Below are positions 22,017 to 33,256 of a DNA stretch of 64,000 nucleotides, one piece after another. Location of the stretch: NCBI GenBank assembly GCA_945859605.1, contig OX243824.1, positions 28,251,916-28,315,915 of the forward strand, written 5' to 3'. Source of the stretch: Lumbricus rubellus (Eukaryota > Annelida > Clitellata > Crassiclitellata > Lumbricidae). A program made the translations under genes and the position numbers. Numbering within the stretch: the stretch's first letter is position 1; each line of letters starts with the position of its first letter. Below the pieces are notes generated by a model. That model had not been told where the DNA came from. It saw nothing but the letters and a program-made list of their open reading frames with translations, and did not search any database.

Positions 22017-23200
22017 CTACCATTGTCTTGAAAAGCGTCGCGTTTTAGGCCAACGAAGCACGCGGTTGGTGCATAAAAAATCAAAATAATTATCTGTGGC
22101 AAATCAATTCAACTAATCAGCAAAGAGTTTCGTCAGAAAGGTCGATGTTAACGAAACATGGATTGGAAAGGTGCGTTGCGTACTATAGTAAAGGTCTATT
22201 CCAATAGACCTTCGGCTGGTTTTTCGGTTTTGTGTGTGTTTATTTTATACAAATAGGTTTATTGTGCTCGGTATAGCGTAATTTTTGCTCATTTATGTTT
22301 TGTAGGCCCATATAGGCCTATCACAATTTCAATCAATCATTTATTTTTGTAACCAATCATTTTTTTACAGTTATACAATTGCAAATCGCATATTCAAAGG
22401 GGGGGATTGCCAATGTGATTGTAGTCCATAGCCTATACTGTCTCGATAAAAGCAAATATTTGATTGAAGTCGACCTGCAAATAATTAACTGTACGTTCTG
22501 TTGCCTAACACCACGAACCACTTTCTCAGACGCAGGCGTAGGCTATACGGTATACGCAGGGAGGCCGTGATTTCTCGACATCCCTGAGAATGCTAATGCG
22601 TAGTTTACATTCCACACATTGTCAAGTGGTTTTCTCTGCGCCCAGGTCTCATTTATTACATAATAGTTCGGCTTTTGAAGGATTTATAAGCAAATAGCTT
22701 CTAAAAGCAAGCGCGGCACAAGACCACAAACTTTCCAACAAATCATCCAAGAATAAAATGAAGCAAAATGTCAGCACAAAATTACATAAACGATCACAAG
22801 AAAGTGTATGGTCTAACTCTATCATATAGACCAGGGGATTGATAAAGATTGATTGATTGATTATTTAATTGATTCTCAAACTGTGGTACGCGTACCCCTG
22901 GGGTTCGCCGGGCGCCGGTAAGGGGTACGCGAAATGTTCCAGAAAAAATTTCTTTGAGTTTATGGACTTTGTGTCTTTCTTTGATTAGCAATGATTGTTA
23001 ACGTTGCTACATATAACAGCATCGTCATTAATTTTGTTTCGTTCGCAATATTATAATAATAATACTCGTACTTTACAGGTCATGCAACATATTTATGTTT
23101 AGGCCAATTATTGTAAATTTTAAAAAAAATTATAATTGATTGAAAGTACCAAAGCCAGAAATGCCCATCCAAAATAGTATATTATATCGGTATATATATA
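22017..23200. other. Upstream flank of unit B with older paralogous segment
   Basis: A perfect inverted repeat lies at 22191-22212. From about 22480 to 22810 the sequence matches 32360-32600 and parts of 47620-48460 and 57990-58450, so it belongs to the ancestral channel-gene repeat unit. About 22873-22950 resembles a hAT-like fragment (CTCAAACTGTGGTACGCG). No gene. Confidence 0.55.
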
Positions 23201-23207
23201 CAGTATA

Positions 23208-23936
23208 CACTGTGTCCGGAAAAAAGGGACCCATTTTGTAAATATGAAAATAAATAGTAAAATATTCATCGATTTTTACAATTCAAACACCGTTCTTATC
23301 CTAACATATTTGTCTAACAGTTGTGAAAATCTAAAAGTTCCAGTCGTCATAATGACGTCACAATGACGTCATTTGCATCAAAATGCAAATTTATGAGATA
23401 AGTGCACAAAATTATCTAAAATTTCAATATTTTAAAGATGTCATTTATCAATAATAAATGTTATTTTAATTTAATTTTTATATTTTAATTATGTCAATTT
23501 GGCTCAGTGTCCACCTTCGGCCTCAACTCAAGCTTCAAAACGGACGCGCCAACAGCAGCATAGATAACCAGCTGCTCAAAATCCTCCCACGCATTACCAC
23601 AATTCGCTCACGAAGTTCTTCAATGTCTCTTATCCTTGTCTTGTACATATTCTCCTGCGTTATTTAATCGTTTAATATTATAAGCTGCATTTATTTTCAC
23701 TCCTGGTTCTATTAAATGGATTTCCGTTTTACCAAAATCCAATATAGGGCCTACCAACCGAAACCATGCATGAATGGCCGGCTATATGCATTATGATATT
23801 GTGACTGGAACTTTTATATTTTCACGAATGTTAGACAAATATGTCTGGATTAAAATGGTGTTTGAATGGTAAAAATCAATGAATATTTACTATTTATTTT
23901 CATATTTACAAAATGGGTCCCTTTTTCCGGACAGTG
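23208..23936. mobile_element. Long-TIR TA-target MITE (copy in unit B)
   Basis: Same element as 199-932, flanked by TA at 23206-23207 and 23937-23938. Minor indels only. It sits exactly at the left edge of unit B. Confidence 0.85.
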
Positions 23937-23938
23937 TA

Positions 23939-25865
23939 TAGTTCAAATAGCGGAGAGATGAATTGGCCTAAGGATTTATTTCTGGGGCCTACAGTTTGTG
24001 ATTCCTTTCAGCACGTCATAATAATCTGGATGAAGCTGGTTTTTAAACTATTCTTGCTGTCAAAAACAAACATGGGGTAAATTTGCGTTTGAAATTGACA
24101 AAATATCAAACAAGATATTTTAAATCTGTGTTAGTCTAAACAAGCCGACAGCACTATAAGTTGACTCTTTCTTACATGGGTTATAGACCAATTTTCCCTT
24201 ATAAATTTGTTGATCAGATGTAATGATTCAAACAAAATTTTGCGTCCTATAATATAAAATTATGCGACACTAATAAACAATGTTGCCAATTATTAAAATG
24301 ATGAACTTTTAGCTGCCACTGCAAGGGGACTCGCGAATCGCGATGGCATTTTGTTTCTGATATGACTTTGCTGGGGGTAGCCTACGCCTTCATTTGATTT
24401 TTTACTTGGGGATGCAATAAAAATAAAGTTTTAGAACCCCTGATATAGACTTATGGTCGTCACTGCTGATAACGTATATCGTACTAGTTTGCTGTTGTTC
24501 TCAAAGGCAAAGTCTCTGATCAAGCGGAGTGCAAGGCTGCTCACTTGTCGGGTTTATTAGTAAATGTGTCAGTGGATTCGCACACGGTCACGCGGATTAC
24601 GCAAGCACTGATTGCATCCGTTAATGCTTGCATACTCTATAATTATGGCCTAATTCGTTACAATAGCATACCGTTGTCTATAGGAGAAAGCAAAGCTTTT
24701 TCATAAGCGGCTGCATGTAAACGCGTGTATTGAAATCAATATTGATTCGAAGGTGGTTGATTCAGTTGCGTGTGAATTTGAACACTCAATGGTGGCAGCA
24801 AATCAGACGTAACATAACGCTGGCTTTCAAACAGTCCATGACAACCATTTTCTTCGCCTCCTTCCTTCCTCTTTACCCCCATCTCTCTTTCTTTCTTCCA
24901 TATAATTTGCTTCTGCTTCATTCTTTCCTGCTTCTGCTTCTTTCTCTTTTTTTCCAAACAGAACAATACTGGATCGTGGATATGACGTTTGAATCAACGA
25001 TGATCCATTTGCAAAGTAGTCATGCAACGCTGACAAAACTCTATAGAATCATCATCTCTTTGTGACAGGTCTTTCATTGCCGCGTATTATGAAAACTAGT
25101 AGACCCGACTAGACAAGCCTCAGCCGCCGTTTCATGTGTAGGCTATAGCCTACATAACGCACAATAGACATTTGGTCCGTTTATCCATTATTATCGTTGA
25201 CAATTAAATGAAATTAATATAATAAGCATGCAACAAGCGCCTCTGAGGAGTTCTCTTGAAGTGGCGCTATATAAATGTTCGATTACAATTACAATTACAA
25301 ATTACAACATCCTTCGTCGGTATACAACGAATATGTCAGCCGAACGTTGATTCCCATGGTTTGCTTGATCTCTGATGCAGACCATCGATACATTTAGAGA
25401 CGTAGGCTACGTGTCGTTACTTGTTTCATTGAGTCTGTGAAACCGTTTTCATATAATGTGTATATATATATTAAATTATAATTATAAATGCTGTAGATAA
25501 TGCATCCACATTTACAAGAGTCGAGTTTCTTTTGTACCAAAGCATAAAGCATAGCTCCATTTGTCGCAAGTGGTGACGATGTGTTGAACGCTGAGGCACC
25601 AAGGTACCAAATACTTACATGTTCGCATTAAACCATAGGAGAATAGAGAAACCTCGTCGGGTAGGCCGCCGCTACTGGTGGTGGTGCTGGAAGCAATCGA
25701 ACGGTTGTCTAACAGAGATCAGTGCATGAAAAATACATCTAGGCCTAAATAGAAATTTAATCAGTTTAGTCCACTCAAGTCAGAAACACAGAATCTCGAC
25801 AGAAGTCTTCTAGTTTATTGTGTCATTCTAAAGCTGCTCCTCTCTTCTCAGGAATTATTATTCTT
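23939..25865 (+). other. 5' flank of channel gene 3
   Basis: Paralogous to 935-2788. Immediately before the coding region, CTCCTCTCTTCTCAG|G at about 25838-25852 looks like a splice acceptor, so a 5' UTR intron is possible. Confidence 0.5.
25235..25308 (+). mobile_element. Short SINE/LINE 3' tail insertion, specific to unit B
   Basis: AAGCGCCTCTGAGGAG then GGCGCTATATAAATG and an (ATTAC)n-like tail. It interrupts GCATGCAAC/ATCC, which is continuous in unit A near 2240. Four bases (CAAC) are repeated at both edges. It resembles the 3' ends of the LINE fragments elsewhere in the window. Confidence 0.75.
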
Positions 25866-27422
25866 ATGATGGAAGATATGCGACAAGAGTTACGGAGGTT
25901 TGGTGAGACTACAAGCATCAAAGGGGTGAGTCGTACTATAAAAACTCGCAGTAAAGTTGTGAGAATATTTTGGCTGATGGCATTGTTGGCCTGTTTTTCA
26001 ATGCTCTTATTCCAAGTCATTACCCTCGCAATCAACTACTGCAGCTTTGGAGTCACAAATACTTTCCAGTGGGTTCCGATTCAACCGAACTTTCCCGATG
26101 TAACAATCTGCAATTCTATTCCGATAACGGACGAACAGCAGTTTTATGATTTATATGATAACTTCTTGCAAAAGATCAAATTTATTAAGGACCAAGCTCC
26201 TGATAAACTAAAGAACCACAATGGAGTTTGGAATTTTCTTAAATTGATCGATACGTTTAACGCCAACATTCCATTTGAAAACGCGTTCTACAGCAAGAAG
26301 AAACTAAACGATTTGATTGCTGGTTCATATTTCTATGAATGGGATTTGTTCCTTGAAAGGAACTGTAGCTTCGTTTCAATTCTGAATAAACCTCTTCAGC
26401 TGTGCACAACTCTCAGACCAGACCTCGAAGCTGCGGCAGTTTCTGCTATTGTATTCATCAACGATGTGATGCCAAAACTCATCGATTCCTATTACAACTG
26501 GATTCGCATTCCTTTGTCGAGCGGAATCAAGGTGTATATTCACCCGAAAGGCACGAAGCCAGATCGGAATGTGGTGGTTGACGTTCCTCCTGGCACAAGT
26601 ATCACCATTGACGTCAAGCAGAACAACATCACGAGATTATCTCATCCGTATGGTGATTGCAGCGATAGACAACGAATATTTCCGGAAGAGGAAAACTCAC
26701 CTTTGTATGACCAACGATTGTGCATCAGTCTGTGTAGACAACGCCAGGTCATAGAAGCATGCGGTTGTCTCAATCACTTCGAATATTTTACTAACGTTGA
26801 ATTCAAAATGGGTAACTACACTTTCTGCGTCAACATAACAAAACATCTTGAGAATTCACAGATGTACACAGAGCAGGCAGGTCTCACAGAAGCGTTTTGG
26901 AGTGTATTGAACTGTTCCTGGTATTTTATTCCTAGGGAAGACATATGCGACTGTCCTGACCCGTGTTCTGAAACACAGTATGACATCACTAGTTCCTCAG
27001 CTCACTGGCCAAACGTCCATTATCAACTGGCTTTCTACAATGTCTATATTCGCAATGATCCCCGATATCGAGAGAAATTTGTGGCCTACGAAACGATTCT
27101 TAACAACTCTTTGATTCAGAGCGATGCAGAAACGATTGAGGAACTGCGGAAATTGAGGTTGATTGAACAGAACTTTCTTCAAGTCACCGTTAAACTGAAT
27201 AAGAATCTGGTGCAGTTAGTGAAGGACATTCCAGCCGTGTCCTTTAATACACTGACTTCAAATCTCGGTGGATCTCTGAATCTTTGGCTTGGTGTTTCAA
27301 TTTTGACGGCGGCTGAAATCATCGAGTTGATCTATTCGTTGGTGAAAATAGCTGTAGCTGGGAAAGAACGCAAGATTCAGGACGGCGAAATAATTGGCAA
27401 AGGAATGACACGTGTAGCCTAG
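25866..27422 (+). CDS. DEG/ENaC-type sodium channel, copy 3 (unit B)
   Basis: 518-residue single-exon channel subunit. Cytosolic residues 1-32 have ETTSIKGVSR (Lys19-Gly20 at the HG gating position). TM1 about 33-55. NFPDVTICN at 75-83. The extracellular domain has HPKGTKPD, RLSHPYGDC, CISLCRQRQVIEACGCL, several N-glycosylation sequons and CDCPDPC. NLGGSLNLWLGVS begins TM2, with Gly476-Val-Ser478 as selectivity filter. A short basic tail follows. The ATG at 25866 is chosen because the open frame upstream has no ATG and homology begins here. Closest relative is the broken copy at 2789. It probably forms an amiloride-type cation channel. The activating stimulus is unknown. Confidence 0.94.
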   Translation: MMEDMRQELRRFGETTSIKGVSRTIKTRSKVVRIFWLMALLACFSMLLFQVITLAINYCSFGVTNTFQWVPIQPNFPDVTICNSIPITDEQQFYDLYDNFLQKIKFIKDQAPDKLKNHNGVWNFLKLIDTFNANIPFENAFYSKKKLNDLIAGSYFYEWDLFLERNCSFVSILNKPLQLCTTLRPDLEAAAVSAIVFINDVMPKLIDSYYNWIRIPLSSGIKVYIHPKGTKPDRNVVVDVPPGTSITIDVKQNNITRLSHPYGDCSDRQRIFPEEENSPLYDQRLCISLCRQRQVIEACGCLNHFEYFTNVEFKMGNYTFCVNITKHLENSQMYTEQAGLTEAFWSVLNCSWYFIPREDICDCPDPCSETQYDITSSSAHWPNVHYQLAFYNVYIRNDPRYREKFVAYETILNNSLIQSDAETIEELRKLRLIEQNFLQVTVKLNKNLVQLVKDIPAVSFNTLTSNLGGSLNLWLGVSILTAAEIIELIYSLVKIAVAGKERKIQDGEIIGKGMTRVA

Positions 27423-27710
27423 GACTACTGTTAGTAAGGCTGCAAGCGTGCGAGCGAGTTTGTTGAATGGAGAGGTCGGGGTTTGGCAGGCCTAAATCCC
27501 CGTAGATCTAATGCATAAATTTCGAGATTTATTTTCATCTGCGTCCCTAGCCTATCCCACTCGTCTATAAGAGTAGGCCTTTACACCGACCGTGCACTGT
27601 CGATAGGAATAGCCTGCCTCCTGCCTCCTGACGTCTTGAACCAATGGTTAGGCTATACTAGCTGTCATATTGTAAATTATTAAATACACTTTATTGACAA
27701 TAGTATTTTA

Positions 27711-27716
27711 AATAAA
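27711..27716 (+). promoter_or_regulatory. Putative polyadenylation signal of channel gene 3
   Basis: AATAAA about 290 bases after the stop, conserved with 4599-4604. Confidence 0.5.
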
Positions 27717-27909
27717 CTGCACATTCAATCGTTCTGCGTTGTTTTCTGTCTATCCGCCATTTTAGATCTTCTCGAATGTTCCTCTGACTCTGGGCTGGTT
27801 CTATGCGATTATTATTATTACAGCTGGTTCCCTACTATATTACACTAGCCACAAATGACTTGGCGTCTTTATCCTTTATCGCCTGTTCTCGATTCTGACA
27901 GGCTTTTTT

Positions 27910-28215
27910 GAGTTTGACGTGAAAGACAGCAGCACGTGCGGTGTCAGACGCATGCGCGTGGGCGCGCGACTGCGTGTCGCGACGATTGCCGGGTAAAAAT
28001 AAGCAGCAGTCGTGACATTAGTTCCGCTGAAACGGGTCACATCCGTTTGCAAGCGGAGCGCACGTTTCGTCTTACGTGGCCATCTAGCGGTTGCTGCTGC
28101 AGTGTAGTCTTACAGCGCCGATTAGAGGCAGCGTTCGGTTGGCATCATCTGCAATCCGATCTCCTTGTTCTAATAATTATGATGCGCAGTCAAAATTGTT
28201 CGCCTTATTAAAATA
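27910..28215. promoter_or_regulatory. CpG-rich patch with NRF-1-like motif (unit B)
   Basis: Paralog of 4800-5110 retaining CGCATGCGCG and CACGTG. Possible promoter, unproven. Confidence 0.3.
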
Positions 28216-29251
28216 TTCGGTTGAAATTGGAGGCTAGAAGCGGTCAAACGAACAAACGTAGGCTTGTGGGTGAGCGGACAAAGAAGCGGCGAGAGAATAT
28301 GAAGCTGCTTTTTATCATCATTTTTGACGACATTAGGTTTCATTATCGCGGCTGTGGTGGTTTAGGCTACAACTATAATCTCAGCACGACTGTTCCTCGT
28401 TAGTCGAGTGTAATTGGACCGGTGTAATTGTGTGACACTGGTGTAACTTTTCAACTTCTGTAAGCCTAACGATGAGTGATTCTAAAGAGTGTTAGGCTCA
28501 GATAACGAAGGTTTCGCTAAATAGAACTAAATCCTGCCGTTCGCGAAAACTTACTGTTTTCGTTAACGGTAGGCCTATCGATAATTAGGCCTGGGCCTAT
28601 AGGTCTGACTAAACATCGGAGAATAGAAATTACGATTAGAAATCTGGGACCTTGTTACAATAACGAACTATTACAAAAACGCAGCATAGGCCTACTAGGC
28701 CTAGGCCTAATAACGGAAACAAATAACGAAAACCAAAGCGAAAACCTAAATGAAACTGGTTCGGCACTTAGGCCTAGCTTATAAGCCTATGCATGCTTAA
28801 TATATCCTACGGCTCCAGGCCTGTAGGCTAAAATAGGCCTATAATTTATGTCATCAATGATTAAGAGGATTAGGCCTACTAGCTGTCAATGCTAGGGGAC
28901 TTAGAGATGACATTGTAGGCTATTTCTGATCTGATCTTGTTGTGGGAATGGGGCGCGCCAAGATTCGATTTTTTTAAAATTGGGGCAGGGTGAGAATTAC
29001 CGTGGGGCTGGGGTTTCAACCCCCCCCCCCAGAAACCTGAACCCCTCCCCAATCAGAGGACTAGATTAAACACTGCATGCCTAAGCCTATAGGCCTAAGT
29101 AAAACTTAAAATTGGACTATTATAATTGCTAAAACTTAAAAGTTATCGTTAGCTATGATTAAAAGTCCAAAACCAAAACTAGCCTATAACTGAAACTCAC
29201 GAAATATAGCCTAACCAACAACCAATATTATTATTAGGCTATGGATATATA

Positions 29252-29396
29252 CAGTATGAGAATTGTGGAAAAATAACTGGGGGGGGTTGGCCTATGATAA
29301 ACTTGAAATTGGCGTATGAAAAACATACTTTAACATGGGGCTCTAAAAAGACTGGGGGGGTTGAACCCCCCAACCCCCCCGGCAATTCTCACCCTG
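29252..29396. mobile_element. 145-base hAT MITE (family 4), absent from unit A
   Basis: Termini CAGTATGAGAATTG and complement CAATTCTCACCCTG. Flanking repeat GATATATA/GATCTATA (one mismatch) at 29244-29251 and 29397-29404. Unit A has a single GATCTATA at the equivalent place near 6133, an empty site. Related copy at 32811-32957. Confidence 0.9.
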
Positions 29397-29623
29397 GATC
29401 TATACAATGGAAACTCTCGATTTAGAACACATGTAGGCCAAACTGTAATTAGAATTGAAATAGGGAACTATATCATTTCACAACACAACACAGTTTCAAA
29501 TCTACATTTGTACTTTGTGACTCGGAGATGTTAATTCCATAAATTTCCATGCAGGACCAATACAATTTGTTAGACAATTCTTATTCATGTCGACGTTCCT
29601 CTGCTTTTTCTCAACGTCCGGGT

Positions 29624-29886
29624 CATGGGCGGAAACCTGGGCGGAAACCTGGGCGGAGACTTGGGGGGGGGGGACGAACGAGTGGCCGAAGGAAAGACGC
29701 GAGTTTTTTTTAGTCATCTGGTCAAAAAGTCAAAAAAAATTTCAATTTTCGCCGCCAAAAAGTTGATGACTTTTTAGTCTTTATGCTCAACTATTGGGGG
29801 GGGGGACAAATGCATGGGCCGTCTCCTCCAACACCTCCGTTGTGGGGGGGGGCCGTCCCCTCTGTCTCCCTAGGTTTCCGCCCATG
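29624..29886. mobile_element. hAT MITE (family 1, unit B)
   Basis: Same insertion as 6353-6600, with GTCCGGGT at 29616-29623 and 29887-29894. Poly-G expansions and a small internal duplication of GGGCGGAAACCTG near the left end distinguish it. Confidence 0.9.
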
Positions 29887-30069
29887 GTCCGGGTCTAACA
29901 TAATATCATAATTTTATCATACAGCCCTTCCTATGTGCACCTAATTCATGCCCTGGTTCAGTTCTTTGATGAAGTTCACTCTTCACGTTGATCATGAGTT
30001 ATAGGTTTATGTGCAAATGAAAGCCAGAACTAGGTCTGCTGGAGGACAGTGTTTGGACTAAGGAAAGAA

Positions 30070-30530
30070 ATCTTTGTTATTTTATTTCGGTTCTCAAGCT
30101 CCGAAGTATCTGTGCGATCTTATACTTCGCCCCCGTTTTGCCACTTCGCTGCGTCCTCTTAGGTCCTCTGATCGCCTTGACCTTTTTGTTTTCCGAGTGT
30201 CAGGACCGCCATGGCTCAATCCAGATCATTTGCCTGCATTGGTCCCTCACTATGGAATGGACTTCCCCCATCAGTTTGCTCTACCATCCTCTCTGGTAGT
30301 ATTTCCTCGTCTTTCTCTCGTCCAAAAACCTGCATTTTCGCTCGGGGTTGAACGCACTGAATGGCTTTTGCTGCGAGAAGTGCTTTATAAATGATCAGAT
30401 AATATAACAATACAATACAATAAGCTTACAGTACAACACAATTCAAAGCAATACGATACATACAACACAATCCAATGCAATACAATGCAATACAATAAAA
30501 TACAAAGCAATACAACACAAGACAACACAA
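30070..30530 (+). mobile_element. LINE 3' end fragment (unit B)
   Basis: Paralog of 6785-7210 with the same CR1/L2-like C-terminal fragment and AATAC-rich tail. Confidence 0.7.
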
Positions 30531-30617
30531 TAACACAATGGCTATAATTACAATCCGCTTATTTCACAACACGTCATCGAGTTCAACAGCGAGGTCACGA
30601 CCTACGACCTTTGACCT

Positions 30618-31128
30618 TCAGAAGGAGAATGCGACGGAGCGCTTGTGTGTCGTCGTCGGTTGTTGATGGACAACCCACTGGGGCGTGGCGTTGACGGCGT
30701 TTCTATAGAGATAAGACGCGGCGGCGTGTGATTGGTCGACGAGTGGCGCAGCCTTGTCCGCCGCCTGAGCGCCATCTAGCGAATGTTGGAGACGTCGTTG
30801 GCCATCTGTCGAGTGCAGCTGCATCTTCCTCACTTCTGTGCTTGGATCATTGCTGGTGTAGCCGATGAGCCTTCTGGCCATGTCTACGCCTGATCTGGGC
30901 TGGACGGGACAGTAGTCACCCCCGTGCAGCAAGTCCGATGCTCTCCCGTGGCCACGTAGGTCACTGTCGATGTCACGGAGGGGGTAGTTGAGATGACGGT
31001 CCTGTGTCATGGCCCCCGTGGCTTGACCCGCGAGGAGGCAGCGGTGGCCGTGGTGGTGGGTGGGGACGAGCATCGGGGGCGGAGGAAAGGCCCCTCGGTT
31101 GTCGCTGACCCCCAGAGGTGCGGAGTTG
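30618..31128 (-). CDS. Putative terminal exon of an unidentified gene (unit B copy)
   Basis: About 170 codons after a TTTGTTTTCAG acceptor, ending TGA at 30618-30620. Compared with 7301-7808 it has two 3-base gains (an extra His, and an extra residue in RCLLAGQ) and one 3-base loss, so the frame is kept throughout. Substitutions are scattered and mostly give similar residues. No domain recognised. The acceptor phase would fit the donor of the SIX4/5 exon 1 at 41383, which lies upstream on the same strand. That link is speculative because nothing in the peptide resembles a known SIX C-terminus. Confidence 0.45.
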
Positions 31129-31199
31129 CTGAAAACAAATGAGATAAAAGTTGTTACAACAGTTGAAAGCATTAATTAGTACAGTAATGTATTGCTGCA

Positions 31200-31585
31200 T
31201 GGGCTTTTTATAGCCATAGGCAGAGACTTGGTCTAGACAGTTGGAGGGGGACGAACGAACGACCGAAGGACGATCGCCGAGGCGCAAGACATTTTCCATT
31301 TTCATCGACCAAATTTTCTGATTGCCTTTTCTTAGTCATAATTTTTATGGGAAAAATCTCTTGGTCTTGAAGAAAGTGATGTGACACATAGCAATGGACT
31401 GATCCCTCTAGCAGAGTCTAGTCCACCGGCCAACTCGTGGTGATAATATGATCCTGGAAAGACTGTATTACAACCATGTTATTCTAACACAAAGATACAC
31501 GCATCGTCAGTAAATAAAAGAGATCACAAAGCTATCGTAACCACTTCTGCTGGTTTTCATCACAGCCAAAACAAACGACCTGTTA
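31200..31585. other. Spacer after unit B
   Basis: Contains a decayed family-1-like MITE fragment (GACGAACGAACG..., CTTTTCTTAGTCAT near 31325-31340). No gene. Confidence 0.45.
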
Positions 31586-32340
31586 AAGTCATTCATTCAT
31601 TCATTCATTTCAAGAATTTATATAGCGCCTCTTCAAGAAATCCACTCAGAAGCGCTCCCAGTCCAACCACGGTGAAACAAAAAAGTCTTAAGGAGCTTGT
31701 AGGACATTGACAGACCCTAGGCAGCAGGCGCATCTGCAACGGGAGACTATTCCAGACAGAAGGACCTACAACTGAGAAAGCACGATCGACGCTGACAGGT
31801 TGATGTTTCAACACGCGGGACAAAAAGCTTACCGCTAGAGGCAGAGCGAAGGGCTCTGCGAGAAAGGACAACAGATATTGGACAGCAGAGTTCACCGAGA
31901 TAAGTCGGGGCACAGCCAAGGAGACAACGCCAAACCAGTGAAGCAATTCTGTATTCGATGCGCTGTGATATAGGGAGCCAGTGTAGAGTATCGCGAATGT
32001 AAGATGAAACGGAGGCATATTTGGGGATTCGACCAATTAGCCGGGCTGCAGACCGAAGAACACGGTCAAGTCGGGATATCAATAATAGATGCAAACCAAC
32101 CAGAATAGAGCAACAGTAGTCCAAGCGGCTGGTGACAAAAGCACGAACAAGGGTATACCAGCAGAGTCCTCTGATAAGGAGCGAGAACAAAGCTGACGAA
32201 TTTGGTAGTAACAGCCACGAGTCAGCTGGTTGACATATTTTGAGAAACTAAGTTCTTCATCAAGCATAACACCCAAGTCCCGGACAGAATCAAAAAAGGT
32301 AACATGGGGAAATGCTTTAGCCACGGCACAACGATCAACA
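31586..32340 (-). mobile_element. 5'-truncated CR1/L2-like LINE with (ATGA)n tail
   Basis: Read on the minus strand, successive frames give VRDLGVMLDEELSF, AFVTSRLDYCC, LHWLPISQRIEYRIASLVWR and VGPSVWNSLPL. These are in the order found at the C-terminus of CR1/L2-group reverse transcriptase ORFs, broken by at least two frameshifts. The 3' end has TATAAATTC and a (TCAT)n tail on the plus strand at about 31587-31610. Non-functional. Confidence 0.8.
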
Positions 32341-32802
32341 AGTCACTTTCCTTACGTTGTGTAGCCTATTAACATCACGAACCACTTTCTCAGACGTATA
32401 GGGGAACGCACAGAGGGCATGATTTCTCGATATCTCTGAGAATGCTAATGCGTAGTTTACATTCCACACAACTGGTTTTCTCTGCGCCCAGGTCTCATTT
32501 ATTACATAATAGTTCGGCTTTTGAAGGATTTATAAGCAAATAGCTTTTAAAAGCAAGCGCGACACAAGACCACAAACATCCCAACAAATCATCCAGAAAC
32601 GTCTCCTCTGCATGCAGCAGGCTGATCTGTCTGATTGGGAGGCGACTTGCTTGGAACCAGTCTCGCACTTCTTCTCTTGGTCTCGACTCTCTCTCACTCT
32701 CTCTCTCTCTCGAGCGCTAGAGTTCGTTTTTGAAGTCTTAGTATATACTGAGGTTGAAAAGTCTTGGTCTTATCCTTTAGACCAAAATGAATCTAATCTA
32801 AA
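32341..32802. other. Orphan 5' segment of the channel-gene repeat unit
   Basis: From about 32360 to 32600 it matches 22490-22740 and parts of units C and D, but no channel gene follows. A CT-rich run lies at 32689-32713. Confidence 0.6.
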
Positions 32803-32810
32803 TGTTTTGG

Positions 32811-32957
32811 GAGGGTGAGAATTACCGAATGGTTTGGGGTTTCAACACCCCCCCCCCAATCTTTCTTGGAGTCCCATAGCAAAGTCTGTTTTTCACACCC
32901 CAATTCCAAGTGGATAATGGACCAACCCCCAGTTATTTTTCCACAATTCTTACACAA
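32811..32957. mobile_element. hAT MITE (family 4, diverged)
   Basis: Same family as 29252-29396. Termini GGGTGAGAATT and complement-like AATTCTTACAC. Perfect 8-base flanking repeat TGTTTTGG at 32803-32810 and 32958-32965. Confidence 0.85.
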
Positions 32958-33108
32958 TGTTTTGGTCTTGAGGTTCATTGACTATATATTTGGTCTTGAA
33001 AACAAAAGTCTTGGTCTTCAGGTCTTCAGGTTCATGGTCTTGGTCCTTGGTCTCGAGGCTTCACGTCTTGACAACACCTAATGACTTTATTCTCCTGCCA
33101 ATGGCGTG

Positions 33109-33256
33109 CAAAATCCTATTAATAATTTAGTTATATTTAATTTACAAAATCCTATTAATAATTTCGTTATATTTAATTTACAAAATCCTATTAATAATTT
33201 CGTTATATTTAATTTACAAAATCCTATTAATTAATAATTTCGTTATATTTAATTTA
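33109..33256. repeat. Short tandem array, ~4 units of ~36-40 bases
   Basis: Units contain AAAATCCTATTAATAATTT then GTTATATTTAATTTAC. One unit has an extra TTAA. No CRISPR-like spacers. Confidence 0.85.

Larger units (their letters stand above)
27423..29243 (+). other. 3' flank of channel gene 3
   Basis: Paralogous to 4355-6135. Includes AATAAA at 27711-27716, the CpG-rich patch at 27910-28215 and a dense TAGGCCTA stretch at 28565-29100. No gene. Confidence 0.6.
23201..31199 (+). repeat. Segmental duplication unit B (paralogous to 192-7877)
   Basis: Colinear with unit A, same orientation. It carries the intact channel gene. Unit-specific insertions are a 74-base SINE/LINE tail at 25235-25308 and a 145-base hAT MITE at 29252-29396, both absent from unit A. 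Confidence 0.93.

Noticed and set aside
33109..33256. CRISPR-like direct repeats
   Set aside because: Contiguous tandem units without spacers, in animal DNA. A minisatellite.
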